A DNA stretch of 64,000 nucleotides from NCBI GenBank assembly GCA_963667205.1, contig OY762959.1, positions 2,356,001-2,420,000 on the forward strand, given 5' to 3'. This DNA is from CF-162 sp963667205 (lineage in GTDB: Bacteria; Chloroflexota; Dehalococcoidia; SM23-28-2; RBG-16-64-32). The notes under the pieces are model-generated. The model was not told the DNA's origin and ran no database searches. It worked only from the letters and a program-made list of their open reading frames with translations. Made by a program: the position numbers and the translations under genes. The first letter of the stretch is position 1. Every line of letters starts with the position of its first letter. Of this stretch, positions 27,358 to 36,747 are shown piece after piece.

Positions 27358-27391
27358 TGCTGTCCACTAACCACTATCCACTGTTCACTGA
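27358..27391 (-). repeat. right flanking repeat of the four-helix-bundle cassette
   Basis: Read on the minus strand this contains AGTGAACAGTGGATAGTGG followed by TTAGTGGACAG: again a run of AGTGGA/TAGTGG units in inverted orientation to the left end. It begins directly after the gene's TAA and ends 6 nt before the sdhA ATG. Confidence 0.7.
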
Positions 27392-27396
27392 AGCCC

Positions 27397-29196
27397 ATGG
27401 CTGACGTCGAAACGCACGAATACGACGTCGTCGTCGTTGGCGCGGGCGGCGCCGGCCTGCGGGCTGCCATCGAGGCCTCGGCGATGGGGGCGCGCACGGG
27501 GCTCGTCTGCAAGTCGCTGCTGGGCAAGGCGCACACCGTGATGGCCGAAGGCGGCATCGCGGCGGCGCTGGGCAACGTCTACGGCGAGGACAACTGGCAG
27601 GTCCACTTCCGCGACACGATGCGCGGCGGCAAGATGATGAGCAACTGGCGCATGGCGCAGCTGCACGCGCAGGAGGCCCCGGAGCGCGTCCACGAGCTCG
27701 AATCCTGGGGAGCGCTGTTCGACCGCACGGACGACGGTCGCATCCAACAGCGTGCCTTCGGTGGCCACCGCTACGACCGGCTGGCGCACGTCGGCGACCG
27801 CACCGGCCTGGAGATGATCCGCACGCTGCAGCAGCACGCCGTGCACAAGGGCATCGACGTCCACATGGAGTGCACGATCTCGCGGCTGCTCAAGGACGGC
27901 GACCGTGTCTCCGGCGCCGTCGGCTACTGGCGTGAAAGCGGCGAATACGTTGCTTTCAAGGCGAAGGCCGTCGTGATGGCGACCGGCGGCACTGGCAAGG
28001 CTTTCCGGATCAACTCCAACTCGTGGGAGTACACGGGCGATGGGCACTCGCTCGCTTACTGGGCTGGCGCTGAGCTGATCGACATGGAGTTCATCCAGTT
28101 CCACCCGACGGGCATGGTCTGGCCGCCTAGCGTGCGCGGCATCCTCGTCACGGAGGGCGTGCGCGGCGACGGCGGGACGCTCACGAACTCCGAAGGCAAG
28201 CGCTTCATGTTCGACTACGTCAGCGACTACTTCCGCGCGGAGACGGCCGAGGGGGAAGAAGAGGCCGACCGTTGGTATGGAGACAAGCTCAACAACCGCC
28301 GCACGCCCGACCTGCTGCCGCGGGACGAGGTGGCGCGCGCGATCGTCGCGGAGGTGAAGGCCGGGCGGGGCAGCCCGCACGGCGGCGTCTTCCTCGACAT
28401 CGCCTCGCGAAGGCCGGCGGACTACATCCGGCGCGCGCTGCCCAGCATGTACCACCAATTCAAGCAGCTCGCTGATGTCGACATAACTGCAACATCGATG
28501 GAAGTCGGCCCGACGATGCACTACACGATGGGCGGCATTCGCGTCGAGCCGGACACCGGCGCGGCGACTGTGCCCGGCCTCTTCGCCGCCGGTGAGTGCG
28601 CCGGCGGAATGCACGGCGCCAACCGCCTCGGTGGGAACTCGCTCTCCGACCTGCTCGTGTTCGGCCGACGGGCGGGCATGGGCGCCGCTGAGTACGCTCT
28701 CGGCCTCGGCACGCAGCCAGCGCTTGTGAGCGGCGAAGTGGACGCCGTGACGTCGGAGATGGACTCGCATTTCGGTAGCGACGGCGCCGAGAACCCGTAC
28801 ACGATCCAGTCGGAGCTGCAGGACGCCATGGACACGCTCGTGGGCATTATCCGCACCGGCTCCGAGATCGACCAAGCGCTCGGCAAGCTCGGCGAGTTCA
28901 GGGATCGCGCGGAGAGGGCCGGTGTCACCGGCAGCAGGGCGTACAACCCCGGCTGGCACCTGGCGATGGACCTGCGCTCGCTGCTGACGGTCGCGGAGGC
29001 GATCGCCCGGGCGGCCCGCGAGCGCACCGAAAGCCGGGGCGGCCACACACGCGACGACTTCAAGGAGACGGACGCCGAGTGGGGCAAGTGGAACCTTGCG
29101 CTGAGCCGGGATGCGGACGGCTCGATGAAGCTGGAGAAGACGCCGCTGCCGGAGATGCCGGCCGAGCTGGCGACACTGCTCGAGGAGGCGAAGTAG
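27397..29196 (+). CDS. sdhA: succinate dehydrogenase/fumarate reductase flavoprotein subunit
   Basis: A 599-residue flavoprotein. The FAD-binding GAGGAG is at 15-20; the covalent FAD histidine is His46 in AHTVMAEGG. Substrate-site residues are in EFIQFHPTGM and GVRGDGG, and the second FAD segment in LFAAGECAGG and GGNSLSDLLVFG. It oxidises succinate to fumarate, or works in reverse. sdhB starts at the base after its stop. Its ribosome-binding site would have to lie within the inserted repeat, which may have changed its translation relative to sdhC. Confidence 0.95.
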   Translation: MADVETHEYDVVVVGAGGAGLRAAIEASAMGARTGLVCKSLLGKAHTVMAEGGIAAALGNVYGEDNWQVHFRDTMRGGKMMSNWRMAQLHAQEAPERVHELESWGALFDRTDDGRIQQRAFGGHRYDRLAHVGDRTGLEMIRTLQQHAVHKGIDVHMECTISRLLKDGDRVSGAVGYWRESGEYVAFKAKAVVMATGGTGKAFRINSNSWEYTGDGHSLAYWAGAELIDMEFIQFHPTGMVWPPSVRGILVTEGVRGDGGTLTNSEGKRFMFDYVSDYFRAETAEGEEEADRWYGDKLNNRRTPDLLPRDEVARAIVAEVKAGRGSPHGGVFLDIASRRPADYIRRALPSMYHQFKQLADVDITATSMEVGPTMHYTMGGIRVEPDTGAATVPGLFAAGECAGGMHGANRLGGNSLSDLLVFGRRAGMGAAEYALGLGTQPALVSGEVDAVTSEMDSHFGSDGAENPYTIQSELQDAMDTLVGIIRTGSEIDQALGKLGEFRDRAERAGVTGSRAYNPGWHLAMDLRSLLTVAEAIARAARERTESRGGHTRDDFKETDAEWGKWNLALSRDADGSMKLEKTPLPEMPAELATLLEEAK

Positions 29197-29946
29197 ATGG
29201 CACAAGTCACGCTACAGGTGTTCCGTGGCGACGCTAACGGTGGCGAATTCGTCGACTACACGGTGGAGGTGGACGAGGGGCAGGTCGTGCTCGACGTCGT
29301 GCACACGGTGCAAGCGACGCAGGCCGGCGACCTGGCGGTGCGCTGGAACTGCAAGGCCGGCAAGTGCGGCTCCTGCAGCGCCGAGGTCAATGGCAAGCCG
29401 AGCTTGATGTGCATGACGCGAATGAACACGCTGGACGTGAGCCAGCCGATCAGCGTGGCGCCGATCAAGACGTTCCCGTTGATCAAGGACCTGGTCACGG
29501 ACGTCTCGTTCAACTACGAGGCGGCGAAGCGGATCCCGGCGTTCGCGCCTCGCGCACCGGACGCCGCTGACGGAACCTATCGCATGATGCAGCAGGACAT
29601 CGAGCGCGGGCAGGAGTTCCGCAAGTGCATCGAGTGTTTCCTCTGCCAGGACGTCTGCCACGTCATCCGCGACCACCCGGAGAACAAGCCGAACTTCATG
29701 GGCCCGCGCCAGTTCGTGCGCCTGGCGGAGCTGGAGATGCACCCGCTGGACACCGCCGACCGCACGGAGTTCATCCGCGAGGCCGCCGGCATCTCCTACT
29801 GCAACATCACGAAGTGCTGCACCGAGGTCTGCCCGGAGAGCATCCACATCACGGACAACGCGATCATCCCGCTCAAGGAGCGCGTGGCGGACAAGTACTA
29901 CGATCCCTTCCGCTGGATCTTCGGCAAGCTGACCGGCCGCGGCTAG
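29197..29946 (+). CDS. sdhB: succinate dehydrogenase/fumarate reductase iron-sulfur subunit
   Basis: A 249-residue protein with a plant-type ferredoxin domain (2Fe-2S ligands C52, C57, C60, C72) and a C-terminal domain with two further Cys sets, CIECFLCQDVCH and CNITKCCTEVCP, for the 4Fe-4S and 3Fe-4S clusters. It carries electrons from SdhA to the membrane anchor. The ATG directly follows the sdhA stop, and it converges on the DUF1385 gene with a 4-bp overlap (29943-29946). Confidence 0.95.
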   Translation: MAQVTLQVFRGDANGGEFVDYTVEVDEGQVVLDVVHTVQATQAGDLAVRWNCKAGKCGSCSAEVNGKPSLMCMTRMNTLDVSQPISVAPIKTFPLIKDLVTDVSFNYEAAKRIPAFAPRAPDAADGTYRMMQQDIERGQEFRKCIECFLCQDVCHVIRDHPENKPNFMGPRQFVRLAELEMHPLDTADRTEFIREAAGISYCNITKCCTEVCPESIHITDNAIIPLKERVADKYYDPFRWIFGKLTGRG

Positions 29947-30866
29947 TCGGCGGCAGGTGCCGCTTCGGCGTTTGAGGCGACCGCCGTCGCCTGATCGGCG
30001 CGCTCGTCGGCGGCGAGTACGTCCTTGAGCGCTCGCAGCGCGACCTCGACCTGCTCGTCGTCCGGTGGCTTCGTCGTGATCGCCTGCAGCGCGAGGTTTG
30101 GCCAGAGCAGCACCTTCGTGATCGGGTTCGACTCGAACGCGCCGCCCAGGCGGATCACTTCGTAGGCGATCGAGGCGATCGCCGGGATCAGCACGATGCG
30201 GGAGACGACGCGCAGCAAGAGGTCGGGGTTACCGACGGCGGCGAAGACGAAGATGCTGACGACGACGACCGTGAGCAGGAAGCTCGTCCCGCAGCGGACG
30301 TGCGCAGTGGGATGGCGCTGCACGTGCTCCGGATCAAGTGGGTCGCCGGCTTCGAGGGCGTGGATGCTCTTGTGTTCTGCCCCGTGGTACTCGTAGACGC
30401 GGCGGATGTCCGGCATGAGGCTGATGCCGGCGACGTAGCCGACGATGACGCCGAGGCGGATCAATCCCTCGATGGCGATGACGAGCAGATCGCTGCCGAG
30501 CAGGTCGTGCAGCAGGTTCGCGAGGAGTAGCGGCCCGGCGAAGAAGATGCCGCCGACGATGAGGAGCGAGATGACGACCATCGCCCACATCGAGCCGCCC
30601 GGCTCGCTGTCTTCCTCGCCCAGCTGGACGCTGGACGACCACATCAGCGCCCGCATGCCCAGCGCCAGCGTCTCCCAGAGCACGGTTACGCCCCGGATAA
30701 AGGGGATGCGCCGCACGACACCCGAGTAGACGCTGCCGAGCGTCTCCTGGCGCGTGGCGATGCCGCCGTCTGGACGGCGGCAGGCGATGGCCATCGCCTG
30801 CCGCCCGCGGATCATGACCCCTTCGATGACGGCCTGGCCGCCGTAGTAAACGCGCTTCTTTGCCAT
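29943..30866 (-). CDS. DUF1385 (YqhQ-like) multi-pass membrane protein
   Basis: A 307-residue protein starting at the ATG at 30864-30866 (MAKKRVYYGGQAVIEGVMIRG). The motif GGQAVIEGVMxRG and the later YEYHGAEHKSIHALE are signatures of DUF1385, a conserved family of unknown function in Firmicutes and Chloroflexota, in which B. subtilis YqhQ is best known by name only. Several helices follow (about residues 95-160 and 195-250). It is the last gene of the minus-strand block, separated from rpmE by a terminator. Confidence 0.88.
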   Translation of the reverse strand: MAKKRVYYGGQAVIEGVMIRGRQAMAIACRRPDGGIATRQETLGSVYSGVVRRIPFIRGVTVLWETLALGMRALMWSSSVQLGEEDSEPGGSMWAMVVISLLIVGGIFFAGPLLLANLLHDLLGSDLLVIAIEGLIRLGVIVGYVAGISLMPDIRRVYEYHGAEHKSIHALEAGDPLDPEHVQRHPTAHVRCGTSFLLTVVVVSIFVFAAVGNPDLLLRVVSRIVLIPAIASIAYEVIRLGGAFESNPITKVLLWPNLALQAITTKPPDDEQVEVALRALKDVLAADERADQATAVASNAEAAPAAD

Positions 30867-30881
30867 CGTTGGAGCTAGGGT

Positions 30882-30910
30882 AGCAAAGAGGCCCCGGGGT
30901 TCGGGGCCTC
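30882..30910 (-). terminator. rho-independent terminator after rpmE
   Basis: On the minus strand GAGGCCCC (30903-30910) pairs perfectly with GGGGCCTC (30888-30895) around a 7-nt loop and is followed by TTTGCT. It lies 22 bp after the rpmE stop. Confidence 0.75.
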
Positions 30911-30932
30911 GCAGCAATTCCTGACGCTGTGC

Positions 30933-31133
30933 CTACTTCATGCCGTAGCGGCGTCTGAACCGCTCGACGCGGCCGGCGGTGTCTACGATGCGGTGCTCGC
31001 CGGTGAAGAACGGGTGGCAGTTGCTGCACACCTCGACCTTGACCTCCGGCTGTGTGGCGCGCGTTTCCCAGCGGTTGCCACAGGCACAGGAGAACACTGC
31101 GTCTACGTACTCGGGATGTATATCGGTCTTCAT
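30933..31133 (-). CDS. rpmE: ribosomal protein bL31, zinc-binding form
   Basis: A 66-residue ribosomal protein beginning MKTDIHPEYVDAVFSCACGN. The cysteines CAC and CSNC identify the zinc-containing (C+) paralogue rather than the zinc-free one. It ends in the usual RFRRRYG. It lies 16 bp downstream of rpmA in the same direction and is closed by a strong terminator. Confidence 0.95.
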   Translation of the reverse strand: MKTDIHPEYVDAVFSCACGNRWETRATQPEVKVEVCSNCHPFFTGEHRIVDTAGRVERFRRRYGMK

Positions 31134-31149
31134 GTCTTGTCTGGTTCCT

Positions 31150-31419
31150 TTACTCCGCGCTCTCGCCGACGAGAACGCTAACTTTCTTGCGGCCGTCTTT
31201 GGCGTACGGCGAAAACTTCACGCGGCCGTCCTTGAGCGCGAAGATCGTGTGGTCGCGGCCGACGCCGACGTTCGTGCCGGGGTGGATCCGCGTCCCGCGC
31301 TGGCGGACGATGATCGTTCCCGGCCGCACGACCTCACCGTCGAAGCGCTTTACGCCCAGCCGTTGCCCCCGCGAGTCTCTGCCGTTCTTGGCGCTTCCGC
31401 CGCTCTTTTTGTGTGCCAT
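31150..31419 (-). CDS. rpmA: ribosomal protein bL27
   Basis: An 89-residue protein with the typical start MAHKKSGGSAKNGRDSRGQRLGVK, whose flexible N-terminus reaches the peptidyl-transferase centre, and PGTIIVRQRGTRIHPG. There is no cleavable N-terminal extension of the Firmicutes kind. It follows rplU by 6 bp, the usual rplU-rpmA order. Confidence 0.96.
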   Translation of the reverse strand: MAHKKSGGSAKNGRDSRGQRLGVKRFDGEVVRPGTIIVRQRGTRIHPGTNVGVGRDHTIFALKDGRVKFSPYAKDGRKKVSVLVGESAE

Positions 31420-31425
31420 GTCTAC

Positions 31426-32085
31426 TCAGTCTCCTCCGGCTGTGGGGTTTCCTCGGGCTTCGGCTCGTCTGTCTTCGGCTCGTCTGTCTTCGGCCTTGGG
31501 CGCCGCCTTGCGCGGCCGCCGCGTGGCCGGCTTCTTGGCCGCGGTCGTCCTCTTCGCCGCCGGCTTCTTCGCGGTAGTCCGGCGCGCTCGCTTCGGCTTC
31601 GACTCTGTCGCGGCTTCAGGCGCTGCGGCCTCGGCCGCCGCCGCCTCAGTCGCGGCTTCAGGCGCTACTGCCTCGGTCGCCGGTGTCTCCTCAGCTACGG
31701 GCTCGGCCTTCGGCTTGCGCCGGCGTTTGGGCGCGGCGCGCTTCGGCTTTTCGCTGGCCTCCGTGAAGCTGCCGGCCTCGGTCACGATCTCCTTGATCTG
31801 GAGGCGCGTGTAGTCCTGCCGGTGGCCGTGGCGGCGGCGGTATCGGGTCTTGTTCTTGTACTTGAACACGAGGATCTTGCGGTCGCGGCCGTGCTCGAGG
31901 ACTTCGGCCACGACCTTAGCCTTGTCGACCTCGGGCGTGCCGATGCTGACCTCGCCGTTACCGCCGACCAACAGCACGCCAAAGTCAACGGTCGATCCGA
32001 CGTCGGCCTTGATGCGGTCCACGTCGAGCGTCTGGTTAGGCTCGACGCGGTACTGCTTGCCGCCTGCGCGAACTATGGCGTAAAT
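31426..32085 (-). CDS. rplU: ribosomal protein bL21 with ATT start codon and long basic C-terminal tail
   Basis: A 219-residue product. The conserved N-terminus (xYAIVRAGGKQYRVEPNQTLDVDRIK) can only be completed by starting at ATT (32083-32085); no ATG, GTG or TTG lies in frame near it. GGAGGA (32091-32096) is 5 nt upstream of this ATT, an ideal ribosome-binding site. A GTG start at 32022 would delete 21 conserved residues. The core ends near residue 105 (KNKTRYRRRHGHRQDYTRLQIKEI). About 115 residues of Ala/Lys/Arg/Glu-rich low-complexity sequence follow, more than doubling the normal length of about 103. Confidence 0.88.
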   Translation of the reverse strand: MYAIVRAGGKQYRVEPNQTLDVDRIKADVGSTVDFGVLLVGGNGEVSIGTPEVDKAKVVAEVLEHGRDRKILVFKYKNKTRYRRRHGHRQDYTRLQIKEIVTEAGSFTEASEKPKRAAPKRRRKPKAEPVAEETPATEAVAPEAATEAAAAEAAAPEAATESKPKRARRTTAKKPAAKRTTAAKKPATRRPRKAAPKAEDRRAEDRRAEARGNPTAGGD

Positions 32086-32095
32086 GGGAGTCCTC

Positions 32096-32216
32096 CGGGT
32101 TGTCAGTGCCGCGATTGCGCCGCCACGTTGTCTGTCTTGATGTGCGTCCGGGCGGCAGACGACCGCCTACGGGCTCACAATCCGAAATTGTATCGTCCGT
32201 ACGTCCCGTCTGTCTA
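32096..32216 (-). promoter_or_regulatory. rplU promoter and structured 5' leader
   Basis: On the minus strand TAGACA (32211-32216), 18 bp, and TACAAT (32187-32192) precede a leader of about 95 nt. The leader contains a hairpin whose arms are 32151-32155 and 32163-32167 (GGCGG/CCGCC), and ends in the GGAGGA site before the ATT. bL21 operons in Firmicutes have an autoregulatory leader; a similar role here is possible but not shown. Confidence 0.4.
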
Positions 32217-32227
32217 GCTACGAGTGC

Positions 32228-34192
<1,965 letters not shown>

Positions 34193-34251
34193 TCATGCTC
34201 TTCCTATAGAGGCGTCCACAAGGCCCGGCGGGCCTGCGTGACACTATCTGA

Positions 34252-34257
34252 ATTGTA
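34252..34257 (-). promoter_or_regulatory. candidate -10 element of ftsH
   Basis: TACAAT on the minus strand, about 60 bp upstream of the ftsH ATG. No convincing -35 box accompanies it. Confidence 0.3.
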
Positions 34258-34322
34258 CCATAGGGTCTTCAGGGCTTGGACATCTGATTAGTGTGACGGG
34301 CGGGGTGCCGGATCGGTTACAG

Positions 34323-34508
34323 CTACCCGTCCGAGGACAGCTTTCCCGACTGGGCCCAGTTGTCCTTTTCGACGTCCTCGAAGACGATGATCGTCGCTTC
34401 GGGCGTCGTGTGCGCGATGTTGACCATCGCGTCTGTAATGACGCGCGCCAACTCCTTCTTCTGCGCTTCCGTCCTGCCGGTCCACATCTCGACGCGGACG
34501 ATGGGCAT
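34323..34508 (-). CDS. 4-oxalocrotonate tautomerase family enzyme
   Basis: A 61-residue protein beginning MPIVRVEMWTGRT, so the catalytic proline becomes the N-terminal residue after Met removal. The KKELARVITDAMV helix and the TIIVFEDVEKDNW strand match the family. Such small hexameric enzymes tautomerise unsaturated keto acids in aromatic degradation, but many orphan members exist and no catabolic cluster is near. The start is preceded by GGAGGAGG. Confidence 0.85.
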   Translation of the reverse strand: MPIVRVEMWTGRTEAQKKELARVITDAMVNIAHTTPEATIIVFEDVEKDNWAQSGKLSSDG

Positions 34509-34514
34509 GGCCTA

Positions 34515-34529
34515 CCTCCTCCTATTGTA
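34515..34529 (-). promoter_or_regulatory. fused -10 box and ribosome-binding site of the tautomerase gene
   Basis: On the minus strand TACAAT (34524-34529) is followed 1 nt later by GGAGGAGG (34515-34522). A start about 7 nt after the -10 would fall within the Shine-Dalgarno sequence, giving a very short leader. Confidence 0.35.
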
Positions 34530-34625
34530 CGATGGCGCCGTCTCTCGCGGCACCTGCGACCGGTTCGCCGCATTCACGGTAGGGCGGCCCTGTCGCGGTG
34601 TCAATTGTTAAGTGGGGTATGCGCG

Positions 34626-34654
34626 TTGACAGTCACCACGACCGCAGCTAGGAT
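34626..34654 (+). promoter_or_regulatory. promoter of rnhB
   Basis: A consensus TTGACA (34626-34631), 17-bp spacer and TAGGAT (34649-34654). The -10 ends 10 nt before the ATG at 34665, again a nearly leaderless layout. Confidence 0.55.
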
Positions 34655-34664
34655 GACGCCAGCG

Positions 34665-35348
34665 ATGGCTTCCCGCCGCCCTGACTTCGCCTTCGAGCGC
34701 CGCCTCTGGCGCCAGGACGTCACCCTCATCGCTGGCGTCGACGAAGTCGGCCGCGGACCGCTGGCCGGTCCGGTCGCCGCTGCCGCTGTCATCTTCGCCC
34801 CGGATCCCCGATTCGGCTGGCTGAAGGCGCTGAACGATAGCAAGAAGCTCACGGCGGAAGCGCGCGAAGAGCTGGCGCCGCTGATCTGGGAGAAGGCGCT
34901 CGCTGCCGCCGTCGGTTTCGTCTCCGCGGGGACGATCGACCGCATCGGCATCGCGGAGGCGTCGCGCCAGGCGATGCTCCGCGCGCTGGGAGACCTCTGC
35001 GTGCGGCCCCAGCACCTGCTCCTCGACGCCTTCCCGCTGCGCGCCTGCCGCATCGAGCAGACGCCGATCATCGGCGGCGATGGGTTGTCGCGATCGATCG
35101 CCGCCGCGTCGATCATCGCCAAGGTGGCCCGCGATCGTCTGCTGGTGGCGTACGATGAGCGCTACCCCGAATACGGGTTCGCCTCGCACAAGGGCTACTT
35201 CACGCCCGAGCACGCGCGGGCGCTGCGCGAGATCGGCCCCTGCGAGTTGCACCGGCGTTCGTTCTCGCCTCTCAAGGAGCTGCTTCTGGGCCGGCAGCTT
35301 GAGTTGATGCCGGAACCGGAGCCGGCTCTCGTCACCGCTCCGCTATAA
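34665..35348 (+). CDS. rnhB: ribonuclease HII
   Basis: A 227-residue enzyme that cuts RNA in RNA/DNA hybrids and removes misinserted ribonucleotides. The catalytic D-E pair is in AGVDEVGRGPLAGPV, with further acids in DSKKL and in DAFPL; SRSIAAASIIAKVARD and HKGYFTPEH are typical. I take the ATG at 34665 because an earlier in-frame ATG at 34653 overlaps the -10 box. The open frame extends left to 34293 but that part is antisense to the tautomerase. Confidence 0.93.
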   Translation: MASRRPDFAFERRLWRQDVTLIAGVDEVGRGPLAGPVAAAAVIFAPDPRFGWLKALNDSKKLTAEAREELAPLIWEKALAAAVGFVSAGTIDRIGIAEASRQAMLRALGDLCVRPQHLLLDAFPLRACRIEQTPIIGGDGLSRSIAAASIIAKVARDRLLVAYDERYPEYGFASHKGYFTPEHARALREIGPCELHRRSFSPLKELLLGRQLELMPEPEPALVTAPL

Positions 35349-35382
35349 TTGTCCGCGATCAGCCGATCGCATAACGAAGGAG
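35344..35382 (+). promoter_or_regulatory. -10 element and ribosome-binding site of the phosphotriesterase-like gene
   Basis: TATAAT (35344-35349) overlaps the end of rnhB; GAAGGAG (35376-35382) lies 6 nt before the GTG at 35389. This gene has an ordinary leader. Confidence 0.45.
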
Positions 35383-35388
35383 CGCCCA

Positions 35389-36339
35389 GTGCCCACGATC
35401 AACTCCGTCTCCGGCCCGCTCGATACCGCCGACCTCGGCTTCACGCTGATGCACGAGCACATCCTGGTGCAGTCTCCCGGTGTCAAGGAGAACTTCCCGG
35501 TGTTCGACCGCGAGGCAGAGCTGGATAGCGCTGTCCAGAGGCTGAAGGAGGTGCAAGAACGCGGCGTCAAGTCGCTCGTCGACCTCACCGTCGGCAACTG
35601 GCGCGATATCCCGTTCGTGAAGGAGGCGGTGGCGGCCAGCGGCATGCAGGTGATCGTCGCGACCGGCCTGTACTGGGAGGTGCCGCACCACTTCAACGCC
35701 GAGAGCGGCCGCCCGATCGAGTACATCGCCGAGCTGTTCACACGCGACATCACGGACGGGATCATGGACACAGGCGTCAAGGCCGGCGTTATCAAGTGCG
35801 CGACCGACGAGCCCGGCGTCACGCAGGACGTCGAGCGCATTCTGCGCGCTGCCGCGAAAGCGCACCGGGCGACCGGCGTGCCGATCTCGACGCACACGCA
35901 CGCGGCGAGCGAGGTGGGCCTGAAGCAGCAGGACGTCTTCGAGGACGAGGGCGTGGACCTCGGCCGCGTTGTCATCGGCCACTGCGGTGACACGAAGGAC
36001 ACCGGCTACCTGCAGAAGCTCTGCGACCGCGGTTCGTTCATCGGGATGGACCGCTTCGGCGTCGACATCTTCCTGCCGACGTCCCTGCGCGTGGACGTGG
36101 TCAAGCAAATGTGCGATCTGGGCTACGCGAATAAGATGGTGCTATCCCACGATGCGGCCTGCTATTTCGACTGGGTGGACCCGAACCTCCGGACTAAGGT
36201 ACTCCCCAACTGGAACTTCAACCACATCTCAGACGACATCCTGCCGGCCCTCCGCGAGGCGGGCGTGAGCGAGGACGACATCACGGCGATGACGGTGGAC
36301 AACCCCCGCCGCGTCTTCGAGATGCAAGGCGCCTACTGA
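35389..36339 (+). CDS. phosphotriesterase-related (amidohydrolase superfamily) hydrolase
   Basis: A 316-residue TIM-barrel metal hydrolase. Metal-binding elements in order: HEHI (33-36), the KAGVIKCATDEPGVT strand carrying the bridging lysine, THTHA, VIGHCGDTKD and LSHDAA with the final aspartate. These match the phosphotriesterase/lactonase branch; most natural substrates are lactones or esters, and organophosphate activity is incidental. It is a single-gene unit before the YraN gene. Confidence 0.9.
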   Translation: MPTINSVSGPLDTADLGFTLMHEHILVQSPGVKENFPVFDREAELDSAVQRLKEVQERGVKSLVDLTVGNWRDIPFVKEAVAASGMQVIVATGLYWEVPHHFNAESGRPIEYIAELFTRDITDGIMDTGVKAGVIKCATDEPGVTQDVERILRAAAKAHRATGVPISTHTHAASEVGLKQQDVFEDEGVDLGRVVIGHCGDTKDTGYLQKLCDRGSFIGMDRFGVDIFLPTSLRVDVVKQMCDLGYANKMVLSHDAACYFDWVDPNLRTKVLPNWNFNHISDDILPALREAGVSEDDITAMTVDNPRRVFEMQGAY

Positions 36340-36360
36340 GAGCAGAGGACTCAGGGACAC

Positions 36361-36741
36361 GTGGCTAAGGACGGCGGCAGGCGCGCGCTCGGTGAGCTGG
36401 GTGAGCGGCTTGCGGGCGAGCACCTGGAGGCGAAGGGCTATCGCGTCCGCGAGCGGAACTTCCGGACGGCGGCCGGCGAGATCGACATCGTGGCAGAGGC
36501 CGGCGGCGTCCTGGCCTTCGTCGAGGTGCGCGCGCGGCGCGGCTCAGCGATGGGCACGGCGGCAGAGTCGCTCTCGCCGGCAAAACAGCGGCGCATGGTG
36601 GAGATGGCAGAGGCTTACGGCCAGGCGCGAGACGACCTGCCGGAGCAATGGCGCATCGACCTCATCGCGATCGACTTCGAGCGGAACGGGCGACTGGCCT
36701 CGCTCGTGCACTACGAGAACGCGGTCACGGCTGACGTCTGA
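36361..36741 (+). CDS. YraN/UPF0102 family nuclease-fold protein
   Basis: A 126-residue protein with the family pattern LGERLAGEHLEAKGYRVRERNFR, GEIDIVAEAGGVLAFVEVRARRG and SLSPAKQRRMVEMAEAY. The D-(x)n-E-V-R arrangement is that of a Holliday-junction-resolvase-like restriction fold; the activity of the family is not firmly known. It often neighbours rnhB, as here (one gene in between). The start is GTG. It converges with the radical SAM gene, 6 bp apart. Confidence 0.88.
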   Translation: MAKDGGRRALGELGERLAGEHLEAKGYRVRERNFRTAAGEIDIVAEAGGVLAFVEVRARRGSAMGTAAESLSPAKQRRMVEMAEAYGQARDDLPEQWRIDLIAIDFERNGRLASLVHYENAVTADV

Positions 36742-36747
36742 GCGGCG

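Larger units (their letters stand above)
26951..27393 (+). mobile_element. repeat-flanked four-helix-bundle cassette inserted in the sdh operon
   Basis: The stretch between the sdhC stop (26950) and the sdhA ATG (27397) is bounded by related inverted repeats and carries a single gene. A 12-bp core CAGTGGATAGTG occurs at 26966-26977 and in inverse orientation at 27372-27383. No transposase is encoded. Four-helix-bundle genes of this family sit inside 23S rRNA intervening sequences in other bacteria and are often surrounded by such short repeats, so this is probably a non-autonomous element; the mobility is inferred. Confidence 0.55.

Noticed and set aside
27385..29205. 606-codon open frame on the minus strand
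   Set aside because: It is a full antisense shadow of sdhA, rich in Arg/His/Val and without any domain.
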